Both the position numbers and the translations under genes were made by a program. DNA of 64,000 nucleotides from CAWCDJ01 sp963796675 (GTDB taxonomy: Bacteria > Acidobacteriota > Terriglobia > Bryobacterales > Bryobacteraceae). The DNA lies in assembly GCA_963796675.1 (NCBI GenBank), contig CAWCMS010000002.1, positions 186,001 to 250,000 of the forward strand, in the 5' to 3' direction. Shown here piece by piece: positions 57,480 to 64,000 of this stretch (its first letter is position 1; each line of letters opens with the position of its first letter). The notes beneath the pieces were generated by a model. That model was given only the letters and a program-made list of their open reading frames with translations. It had not been told where the DNA came from and did not search any database.

Positions 57480-57502
57480 GTTTCGGGGACAGGCTACGAA
57501 AC
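57480..57502. repeat. REP-like hairpin at the 3' end of the RAYT gene
   Basis: GTTTCG (57480-57485) pairs with CGAAAC (57497-57502) around GGGACAGGCTA. It lies 12 bases past the transposase stop, where RAYT genes commonly have a REP unit. Confidence 0.4.
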
Positions 57503-57514
57503 TCCCAAATGCGC

Positions 57515-58189
57515 TCAGGGAACCGCCAGCGACAGCTGTCTTCCATCTTCTCCAGTCTTACGCTTAGGACCTCGTTTTCGGGGGCGGAGCGGCTCGTGCC
57601 TGACGATTTCCAACTCTCGGATGAACTCCTCGCTCGCTGCCGGACGGCCCGTTCCCGTCGCCTCCCGAATTCGCGCCAGCAACGCGGCATCCTCGATGCG
57701 CTTCGACAGAGCTTCGCGCCAGACGGCGGGACTCCAGCGCTCGCGCCATTCGGCGAGATCGAGAAGACCCGAGGGGTCCGCCCCCGTAGTGTGCGCGCCG
57801 GCGCTCGACCACGGCCAGGCGATCGCATCCCGCACCATGCCGGCGCGGACGGGGTTGAGTTCGACGTAGCGCAAGGCCTCCCATGTATGACGATCATCCA
57901 TCGGGCAGGAGAAGAAGCGGTTCTGCCAGACGTGGCCGGTGTCGCCGCGCCGGACATTCAGCCAGCGGGCGTAATCCACATGAGTGCGGCCGAGGCACTT
58001 CGCCAGCGCATTCTCCTCCGGCGGCGACGCAATCAGATGAACGTGGTTCCCCATGAGGCAATAGCCGGCGACACGAACGCCGTACTTGCGCGTCTGCCGG
58101 GCGAGTAATTGCAAATAAAGGACGCGGTCGGCATCTTCGGAGAAGACAGTTTGACGGAGGTTTCCTCGCTGGGTGATATCCTGTAATGC
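57515..58189 (-). CDS. REP-associated tyrosine transposase (RAYT), 5'-truncated, in frame behind NDH-2
   Basis: About 224 codons from the base after the NDH-2 amber stop. Homology begins at once with ALQDITQRGNLRQTVFSEDADRVLYLQLL, the usual RAYT start lacking its first 15 or so residues. It includes the HUH motif (GNHVHLI) and the catalytic-Tyr region (YVELNPVRAGMV, PWSSAGAH). No standard start codon precedes the conserved part; a TTG at 58114 would lose it. It could be made by readthrough or be a remnant. HUH transposases of this class act on REP palindromes. Confidence 0.8.
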   Translation of the reverse strand, partial: ALQDITQRGNLRQTVFSEDADRVLYLQLLARQTRKYGVRVAGYCLMGNHVHLIASPPEENALAKCLGRTHVDYARWLNVRRGDTGHVWQNRFFSCPMDDRHTWEALRYVELNPVRAGMVRDAIAWPWSSAGAHTTGADPSGLLDLAEWRERWSPAVWREALSKRIEDAALLARIREATGTGRPAASEEFIRELEIVRHEPLRPRKRGPKRKTGEDGRQLSLAVP

Positions 58190-59515
58190 CTAATCCTCGG
58201 CCAGGTTCTTCATCGGCTCCACAGGGGCGATCGAGGTCGGGACGGCGCTGCCGGTGATCAGCATGGCGCCACGGCTGTACGACAGGTACTCGAAGCCCCA
58301 CTGCAGGAACACCATCACGCGGCTGCGGAACTCCACGATGTACATCAGATGGACGAAGAGCCAGACTAGCCACGCCGGCAGGCCCGCCAGGTGCAGGCCG
58401 AAGATATTCGCCACCGCGGCGCCGCGGCCGATTACCGCCAGGTCGCCCTTGTCGCGGTAGTGGAAAGGCTTCAGCTCGCGCGCGCCTCTGAGTCTCTCGA
58501 CGATGGCGCGTGCCGCGTAGGCGCCGCCCTGAATCGCTACCTGCGCGACGCCGGGCAGCGAATGGCCGTCGGGTTGGCGGAAGTCCGCCAGATCGCCTAC
58601 TACGTAGATTTCCGGATAGCCGGGAACCGTCAGGTCGGGATTCACGAAGATTCGGCCGGTGCGGTCGGTCTCGGCGCCGGTGCGCTCGGCGAGCGTGCGG
58701 CCGAACGTGGTCGCCACCACACCGCCGGCCCACAGCACGGTCTTTGCCGGCAGCCGCAGCTCGCTGCCGTCGGGCGACTGAAACGTCACGCCGTCGGCAT
58801 CCACCGCCACCACCCTCACGCCGCTCCGTACCCGGACTCCCAACTTCATGAGGGACTCTTCGGCCTTGCGCGAGAGGTCCTCGGGATAATGCGACAGCAC
58901 CCGCGGCGCGCCGTCCAGGATGATGATCTGCGCCTCCTCGGGACGGATCGAGCGGAAGTCGCCCTGGAGCGAGTAGCGCGCGATTTCGCCGAGTGCTCCC
59001 GCCAGTTCCACACCGGTCGGACCCCCGCCCACGATGATGAAGGTGAGCCAGGCGCGCCGTATTTCTGGATCGGTCACGCGCTCGGCGGCTTCGAAGGCGA
59101 AGAGGATCTTGTGCCGGATCGCCGTGGCTTCTTCCACCGTCTTCAGGCTCGGCGCCCAGTCCCGCCACTGGTCGTTGCCGAAGTACGAGCTCTTCGAACC
59201 GGTGGCGACGATCAGCGAGTCGTATTCGAACGTCTCGTCATCGCGGAGGGAGAGCCGACGCGCCACCGGGTCGATATCCACTACCTCGCCGAGCAGCACG
59301 CGAATCTGTTTGCGCCGGCGGAAAATGCCGCGGAGCGGGGCGCTGATCTCGCCCGGCGAAAGTGCGCCGGTCGCCACCTGGTAGAGCAGTGGTTGAAACA
59401 GGTGAAAGTTGCGGCGGTCGATCAGCGTGACATCCACCGGAGCGCGTGAAAGCTTCCGCGCGGCATACAGCCCGCCGAAACCTCCGCCGAGGATGACCAC
59501 CCGGTGTTTGGGCAC
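58190..59515 (-). CDS. ndh: Type II NADH dehydrogenase (NDH-2)
   Basis: From GTG 59515, 441 residues. It has an N-terminal FAD-binding GxGxxG (VILGGGFGGLYAARKL), an NAD-binding 'FIIVGGGPTGVELAGAL', 'TVLWAGGV', 'VVGDLADF', and a C-terminal amphipathic membrane anchor region ('LPAWLVWLFVHLMYIVEFRSRVMVFLQWGFEYLSYSRGA'). It oxidises NADH and reduces quinone without proton pumping. The TAG stop is followed in frame by RAYT sequence. It lies two bases after the epimerase stop. Confidence 0.92.
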   Translation of the reverse strand: MPKHRVVILGGGFGGLYAARKLSRAPVDVTLIDRRNFHLFQPLLYQVATGALSPGEISAPLRGIFRRRKQIRVLLGEVVDIDPVARRLSLRDDETFEYDSLIVATGSKSSYFGNDQWRDWAPSLKTVEEATAIRHKILFAFEAAERVTDPEIRRAWLTFIIVGGGPTGVELAGALGEIARYSLQGDFRSIRPEEAQIIILDGAPRVLSHYPEDLSRKAEESLMKLGVRVRSGVRVVAVDADGVTFQSPDGSELRLPAKTVLWAGGVVATTFGRTLAERTGAETDRTGRIFVNPDLTVPGYPEIYVVGDLADFRQPDGHSLPGVAQVAIQGGAYAARAIVERLRGARELKPFHYRDKGDLAVIGRGAAVANIFGLHLAGLPAWLVWLFVHLMYIVEFRSRVMVFLQWGFEYLSYSRGAMLITGSAVPTSIAPVEPMKNLAED

Positions 59516-59517
59516 AA

Positions 59518-60609
59518 CTATGCCGGAATGAGACCCAGGCCCGGCCGGTTGGGCAGCACTAGTTTGCCGTGTTCCACGCGCACGCCGTGGAACGGATCGT
59601 TGCTGATGAGCAGGTTGCCGTCGAGATCGGCGTAATCCACCAGCGGCGAAAGGTGCGCCGCCGCGGTCACCGAGACCGAACTCGAAATCATGCAGCCGAG
59701 CATCGTCTTCATGCCCAGCGCTTTCGCGATCTGAATCATGCGATAGGCTTCCAGCATGCCGCCGCTCTTGTCGAGTTTCACGTTGACGCCGTCATAGGCG
59801 TCCTTGAGTTTCGGGATGTCGGACGCGTGCTGGCAGGCTTCGTCCGCGATGACCGGGATGTGGACGCGGCTGCGCACCCAGCGCGTCTCTTCGAGCATCT
59901 CCGCCGGCATGGGCTGTTCGATGAATTCCACGCCTTGCGTTTCGAGCCAGTTGATCTTGCGGACCGCCTCCTCTTTATCCTTCCATCCTTCGTTGGCATC
60001 CACGCGCAGCGGCTTCTTCGTGACGCTGCGTACCGCCTCGATAGTCGGCTCGTCGGTCGCGAGCCCGACTTTGACCTTGAGGACCGGGTAGTCGGCCGCC
60101 TCGATGGTCTTCTGCCGCGTGATTTCGGGCGTGTCGATGCCGATCGAAAACGTCGTCAACGGCGCGTCCTTGGGGTCGAGTCCGAAATAGGCGTAGAGCG
60201 GGATGCCGAGCTTCTGACCCACCCAGTCCATCAGCGCGATATCGATGGCTGCCTTGCCGGCCCATTCGCCCTGGATGCGGTGGAAGACCTCGCCCATGAT
60301 CTTATTGAAGTGCATCGGGTCGGAGGCGATCAGCAGGTCTTGCACCGATTCCACAGCCTTACGAGCGCTTTCCGCGTCTTCGTGATAGCGCACGATCGGC
60401 GCGCCTTCACCATGCCCGATGAGGCCGTCGCGTTCGTAAGTGGTGTGCAGCGTGTCGCGGTACTGGCTGGACGACATGGTGGTGGTCCAGGTATGCCGCA
60501 GATTCAGCCGCACGATCTTCGCCGTGAACGAGGGCGCAGCCGCGCCATGCAGATTCACCGCGGCTGCCGGGACCGCCGCCGCTGTCTTCATAAAGCTCCT
60601 GCGATTCAT
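59518..60609 (-). CDS. Dipeptide epimerase (L-Ala-D/L-Glu epimerase-like), with Tat-type leader
   Basis: The 363-residue enolase-superfamily enzyme has catalytic K178/K180 (LKVKVG), metal ligands D204, E231 and D256, and K278 (VKLDKSGG). The YkfB/YcjG-type arrangement fits epimerisation of murein-derived L-Ala-D-Glu. An N-terminal MNRRSFMKTAAAVPAAAV leader suggests Tat export, unlike the cytoplasmic enzymes of other bacteria. Its ATG overlaps the stop of the NlpC/P60 gene (ATGA), as in ykfB/ykfC pairing. Confidence 0.87.
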   Translation of the reverse strand: MNRRSFMKTAAAVPAAAVNLHGAAAPSFTAKIVRLNLRHTWTTTMSSSQYRDTLHTTYERDGLIGHGEGAPIVRYHEDAESARKAVESVQDLLIASDPMHFNKIMGEVFHRIQGEWAGKAAIDIALMDWVGQKLGIPLYAYFGLDPKDAPLTTFSIGIDTPEITRQKTIEAADYPVLKVKVGLATDEPTIEAVRSVTKKPLRVDANEGWKDKEEAVRKINWLETQGVEFIEQPMPAEMLEETRWVRSRVHIPVIADEACQHASDIPKLKDAYDGVNVKLDKSGGMLEAYRMIQIAKALGMKTMLGCMISSSVSVTAAAHLSPLVDYADLDGNLLISNDPFHGVRVEHGKLVLPNRPGLGLIPA

Positions 60610-61463
60610 TTACTGTTCTCCGCGGCGCTTTGCCGCACGGGCATGGGACGGCGCATCGCCACCAGCAGGCGCGTCCAGCGCGGTTCGTTCAAATCGTCGA
60701 TCCGCACCATCGGGGTCTGGTAGGTGGTGGCATTGATGAACTTGCCTTCGCCCAGGTACATGCCGGTATGGGTGATGTGCTTTTCCGAACTGCCGAAATA
60801 CAGGAGGTCGCCGGGCTGCAGGTCCGCGCGGGAAACCGGCTGGTTGCCGCTCCATTCCGCCTGCGGTCCGGCATCCCGGGGCATCAGGACGCCACGCTGC
60901 CGCTCCAGCATCTGGGTGAAGCCGGAGCAGTCGTAGCCGTAGCTCGATGTGCCGCCCCACGTGTAAGGCAGCCCGAGGAACCTCTTACTGAACGCCAGCA
61001 TTTCGGGAATCGTCATCGGCTGACGGTCGAAGGCGAGGTCGCCGGCCTGCACCCAGGCGGTGCGCCCGTCGGGCAGTTGGGCCTTCGCCCAGCGGCCCTG
61101 TTCCTCCGTGATCGCCAGGCGCGTCTCGAAGGGAACGGTCAGCAACGGAGCGTGCTTGGTGACGTCATCCTCGCGATAGAGGTGTGCGAAGAGGCTGCGG
61201 ACTTCGCCGACCCGGCCTTCGGTTGCATAACTCTTGCCGGTCAAAAGCTGACGCATCGGCACCCAGCCGGTGTATTCGTCGGCTGTGCGGACTTTCGCCC
61301 AGCCATCCTGTTGCTGGACCAACTCCACATTCGCGCCGTAGATGGCCTGCGACACCACCGAGGAATCCTCGCTCGGCTGCGCAAACATATTGGCCACAGG
61401 CTGTAAAACCACGGCATGCGGCAGGGACGCCGCAAACAGAGCAATCACGGCAATTCCAGACAT
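60606..61463 (-). CDS. NlpC/P60 cell-wall peptidase with SH3 domains
   Basis: The 285-residue protein has a short N-terminal hydrophobic leader (MSGIAVIALFAASLPHAVV). Two bacterial SH3-like domains (about 22-75 and 100-145) are followed by an NlpC/P60 domain (about 155-270) with catalytic C179 (YDCSGF) and H232 (HTGMYLG). It resembles YkfC-type gamma-D-glutamyl-L-diamino acid endopeptidases, which split murein peptides and yield L-Ala-D-Glu, the substrate of the next gene product. It is divergent from the sigma-like gene. Confidence 0.87.
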   Translation of the reverse strand: MSGIAVIALFAASLPHAVVLQPVANMFAQPSEDSSVVSQAIYGANVELVQQQDGWAKVRTADEYTGWVPMRQLLTGKSYATEGRVGEVRSLFAHLYREDDVTKHAPLLTVPFETRLAITEEQGRWAKAQLPDGRTAWVQAGDLAFDRQPMTIPEMLAFSKRFLGLPYTWGGTSSYGYDCSGFTQMLERQRGVLMPRDAGPQAEWSGNQPVSRADLQPGDLLYFGSSEKHITHTGMYLGEGKFINATTYQTPMVRIDDLNEPRWTRLLVAMRRPMPVRQSAAENSK

Positions 61464-61537
61464 CTACTACCAGCGTACCGCAGAGAGGAGGGCTTCGCCC
61501 TTCGTGGTACGCTATTCCAAAGACCGGCCATTGCGCG

Positions 61538-62557
61538 ATGGCGACCACCTCGGCGGACCTTTTATTACAGCAGTTTGCGGAATGTCGGGATCCCCGGCTT
61601 GCGGAGGAGCTGCTGGAGGCCCTGGTCGTGACCCACGCCCAGCCCGCGGTCCACAAGATCGTCCACTATAAGCTCGCCTTCCAGGGCACGGCCGAAGCCC
61701 AGGACATCGACGATGTCACCTCCGACGTTCTGGTGGAATTGATCGCCCGCCTGCGCACACTGAAGAGCGAGGCGCCCGGCGACGCCATTGGAGCCTTTTC
61801 AGCCTATGCCGCCACTGCCGCTTATCACGCCTGCAACGAATATCTGAGGCGCAAGTATCCGGTTCGACATCGGCTGAAGACCAGGCTGCGGTATCTCCTG
61901 AGTACGGACTCCCGTTTCGCCATCTGGGAACCCCATCCCTCGGAGTGGCTGTGCGGGCTGCGCAAATGGCAGATGGGCGGTAAGTCGCCGATCCCCGGCT
62001 CCGAGCTGGCCAATTGGAAGGAACTGCTCGCCGACGTTCCGCGTGGCCGTTTCACCTCCGCGCCAGCTGACGTCCTGCTTCAGGTCTTCGGGAAATTCGC
62101 CGCGCCCTTACCGTTTGACGATCTGGTCAACATCACCGCTCGCCTCGCCGGCCTGAAGGAGGCCACCCCGGTTCCCGAAGATTCCGCTCTCGAAATCAGC
62201 GGGAAGGGCGCCGACCCTGCCGAAGTCCTTCACTTGCGCCGCTGGATGGCTGAGGTCTGGGCGCAGATTCGCGAACTGCCCGTGCCTCAGCGTGTGGCCC
62301 TGCTCCTCAACCTGCGGGCCGGCGACGACGGGACGCCGGCGATCACGCTGCTGCCGGCCTCCGGTATCGCCAGCCTGCGGCAGATCGCCGAGATCCTGGA
62401 GTTTCCCGCCGCCGAACTCGCGGCGATCTGGAACGAGCTCCCCTGGGACGATCTGACCATCGCGCGCCGCATGGATCTGACCCGGCAGCAGGTGATCAAT
62501 TTGCGAAAGTCCGCCCGGGAGCGGCTAATCCGCAGAATAGGAGTCAAATATCGTTGA
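61538..62557 (+). CDS. Sigma-70-like regulatory protein with long central insert
   Basis: From ATG 61538, 339 residues. Residues about 20-105 resemble sigma region 2 ('DIDDVTSDVLVELIARLRTL', 'FSAYAATAAYHACNEYLRRKYP'). The C-terminus (about 290-335) looks like a region-4 HTH ('LTIARRMDLTRQQVINLRKSARERLIRRI'). The central 150 residues are not typical of ECF factors. It is paired with a membrane protein bearing a zinc-finger-like HxxxCxxC motif 49 bases downstream, as in sigma/anti-sigma operons. The assignment as sigma factor is likely but not certain. Confidence 0.68.
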   Translation: MATTSADLLLQQFAECRDPRLAEELLEALVVTHAQPAVHKIVHYKLAFQGTAEAQDIDDVTSDVLVELIARLRTLKSEAPGDAIGAFSAYAATAAYHACNEYLRRKYPVRHRLKTRLRYLLSTDSRFAIWEPHPSEWLCGLRKWQMGGKSPIPGSELANWKELLADVPRGRFTSAPADVLLQVFGKFAAPLPFDDLVNITARLAGLKEATPVPEDSALEISGKGADPAEVLHLRRWMAEVWAQIRELPVPQRVALLLNLRAGDDGTPAITLLPASGIASLRQIAEILEFPAAELAAIWNELPWDDLTIARRMDLTRQQVINLRKSARERLIRRIGVKYR

Positions 62558-62606
62558 TTGGAGATAGTAATATCTTGTTCAACTCGGCTTCAATTGCAGG
62601 TAAGCG

Positions 62607-63587
62607 ATGCTAGACCCGGCGCATCCAACCGACGAGCAGCTCGACCGGTACCGCCAACGCGGCCTGCCGGCTCCCGAACTACTGGTTGTGGATGACCACC
62701 TCTCCGGCTGCGAAGCCTGCCGGGCGCGCATCGCGAGGGCGCCGTCGTATGTCGCGGCAGTTCGTGCCCTGCACGCGGATCTCGGCGCCCATCTGGAATA
62801 CGAAGAGATCGTTGCTTGCGCCGAAGGGAAACCTTCGGTCGATGCCGCGACGCACCTCGCCCTGTGCGGACTGTGCCGCGCGGAAGTAGCGGATCTCCGC
62901 CAGTTTCGATCACGAACGACAGTGATCCGGCGCTGGTGGATTCCGGTGGCCGTGGCGGCGGGGATTGGGATCGTGGCTTGCTTTGTTGCGTGGAGCAGCC
63001 GTCCGGCAAGACCCCTGCCGGTGCCGCATCGGGCGGTGCTGACCCTGGAGCGGCCTGCGATTCTGGATCGCCTGGTGCGGCATCGCGGCCAGTTGCTGGG
63101 GGCGCCTTCGGTGCGGACCTTCGAGCTGACGGCGCCGGTAGGGACCACCGTCGTAAGCGACCGGCCCACGCTCCAATGGGCGGCCCTTCCGGGTGCCACG
63201 GGCTACGTGGTTTCGATCTTCGATGAAAACTTCAATAAAGTCCTGGAAAGCAAAGAAATTACAGATACTTCCTGGACTCCGGAATCGTCTCTGCCGCGCC
63301 AGTGCGTCTACATCTGGCAGGTGACCGCCCGCAGCGGGAGCGATACAATCCTTGCGCCTACACCGGCGGATCCGGAAGCACGGTTCGAGGTAATGCCGGA
63401 AGGGCAGGCGGCCAGGATCGAAGCAGCCCGCCGGGAGCGTCCCTCCGACCATCGCGGCATCGCCGAGCTCTGTATCCGCGCGGGTGCTCTGCAGGACGCC
63501 GAGCACGAGGTCGACGCCCTCGCATCCTCGGACCCGGTGGGGGCAATGGCGCTCCGCTCCTCCATCGCCCACCTCCGCGGGCAGTAA
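62607..63587 (+). CDS. Anti-sigma-like membrane protein with fibronectin-like and helical tail domains
   Basis: The 326-residue protein starts with HLSGCEACRARI (zf-HC2-type motif) and a second 'HLALCGLCRAEV' repeat. One transmembrane helix (about 110-130, WWIPVAVAAGIGIVACFVAW) follows. The outer part holds a fibronectin-III-like sheet (about 185-255; 'PTLQWAALPGATGYVVSIFDENFNKVLES', 'YIWQVTA') and a helical C-terminus resembling a TPR unit. It is probably a membrane regulator of the upstream sigma-like protein. Confidence 0.72.
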   Translation: MLDPAHPTDEQLDRYRQRGLPAPELLVVDDHLSGCEACRARIARAPSYVAAVRALHADLGAHLEYEEIVACAEGKPSVDAATHLALCGLCRAEVADLRQFRSRTTVIRRWWIPVAVAAGIGIVACFVAWSSRPARPLPVPHRAVLTLERPAILDRLVRHRGQLLGAPSVRTFELTAPVGTTVVSDRPTLQWAALPGATGYVVSIFDENFNKVLESKEITDTSWTPESSLPRQCVYIWQVTARSGSDTILAPTPADPEARFEVMPEGQAARIEAARRERPSDHRGIAELCIRAGALQDAEHEVDALASSDPVGAMALRSSIAHLRGQ

Positions 63588-64000
63588 CTAATCGTTGCCC
63601 GCGATATTCACCAGGGGTTCGATTGCCGTCCCGCTGGCCGCTGCGTCGGCCTCTTCCTGCGTGAACGTCTCCACTTTGGCCGAAATGTTCATCGAGCAGA
63701 ACTTCGGGCCGCACATCGAACAGAAGTGCGCGTCCTTGAAGCCGTCTTCCGGCAGCGTCTCATCGTGCATGGAGCGCGCCGTCTCGGGATCGAGCGACAG
63801 GTCGAACTGCCGGTTCCAGTCGAAGGTGTAGCGAGCGCGGGAGAGCGCGTCGTCGCGGTCTCTGGCGCCGGGGCGATGCCGCGCGATATCGGCGGCGTGC
63901 GCGGCGATTTTGTACGCGATGATCCCGGCCTTCACGTCCTCGCGATTCGGGCAGCCCCAGGTGCTCCTTCGGCGTCACGTAGCAGAGCATCGACGCCCCG
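63588..64000 (-). pseudogene. thiC: Phosphomethylpyrimidine synthase ThiC, C-terminal part, one-base frameshift
   Basis: The gene enters from beyond the window end. The first visible frame reads MLCYVTPKEHLGLP. An extra base at 63948 (CCC-G-AAT-CGC) breaks it, and removing the base gives LGLPNREDVKAGIIAYKIAAHAADIARH. The [4Fe-4S]-binding motif CSMCGPKFCSM is intact. ThiC makes HMP-phosphate from aminoimidazole ribotide in thiamine synthesis. The stop (63588-63590) abuts the stop of the convergent anti-sigma-like gene with no gap. Confidence 0.87.

Noticed and set aside
57894..59168. 424-codon minus-strand frame overlapping NDH-2
   Set aside because: It is Arg/Gly-rich and out of frame with the NDH-2 nucleotide-binding motifs; a shadow.

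Overview
The window is GC-rich, densely coded DNA that looks like the chromosome of an Acidobacteriota, probably of the Solibacter/Bryobacterales type. This is inferred from gene content: a VWFA-related exported protein, a large Oar-like TonB-dependent receptor with a carboxypeptidase-regulatory domain, a DUF5117-type zinc metalloprotease, a TPR-CHAT lipoprotein beside an ECF sigma/anti-sigma pair, a membrane pyrophosphatase, and Tat-type leaders on sugar-isomerase-like proteins. No rRNA, tRNA, CRISPR array or phage was seen.

Region 1 (1-12.3 kb) is signalling. It holds a TPR protein cut by the window edge, a VWA protein, an NtrC-type sigma54 activator, an ECF sigma factor, a histidine kinase lacking ATP-site motifs, a GAF-PAS-PAS hybrid kinase, an outer-membrane beta-barrel protein with a clear terminator, a second kinase with a pseudo-receiver, a small membrane protein and a PAS-receiver protein.

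Region 2 (12.4-16.9 kb, minus strand) is a compact unit: ECF sigma factor, zinc-finger anti-sigma factor, a protein of unknown function and a TPR-CHAT caspase-like lipoprotein. I regard it as the best candidate for an undescribed regulatory system.

Region 3 (16.9-26.6 kb, minus strand) carries polyprenyl diphosphate synthase, TatD, MetG, LarC, two AIM24 proteins and an M20 amidohydrolase. An intact IS630-family element lies between larC and the AIM24 genes. Five of these genes are broken by many frameshifts although their reading-frame content is conserved, so sequence error is more likely than decay.

Region 4 (26.6-42.3 kb) has the membrane pyrophosphatase, an acyl-CoA synthetase overlapping a lactate permease, a DUF5995 protein, a molybdate uptake set (membrane protein, ModA, fused ModB-ModC), a TonB-dependent receptor and a divergent XRE-type regulator with a molybdate-binding-like domain, with a strong palindrome between the last two. 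A frameshifted DUF763 gene follows.

Region 5 (42.3-57.5 kb) has two TIM-barrel isomerase-like proteins, arabinose-5-phosphate isomerase, the zinc metalloprotease, a CopZ/CopA copper-export pair, a GNAT enzyme, an NfrB-like glycosyltransferase, and a rhamnose-type operon (rhamnulokinase, His-rich protein, WbuC-like cupin, sugar permease, DUF4380), then a HAD phosphatase.

Region 6 (57.5-64 kb) has a REP-associated tyrosine transposase lying directly behind, and in frame with, the amber stop of an NDH-2 gene. The NDH-2 gene follows a murein-peptide recycling pair (NlpC/P60 peptidase and dipeptide epimerase). Next are a second sigma-like/anti-sigma-like pair and the 3' end of thiC, which carries one extra base. 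Palindromic repeats with GTGGGGC/GCCCCAC tips occur at three intergenic sites and may be REP-like elements related to the transposase.
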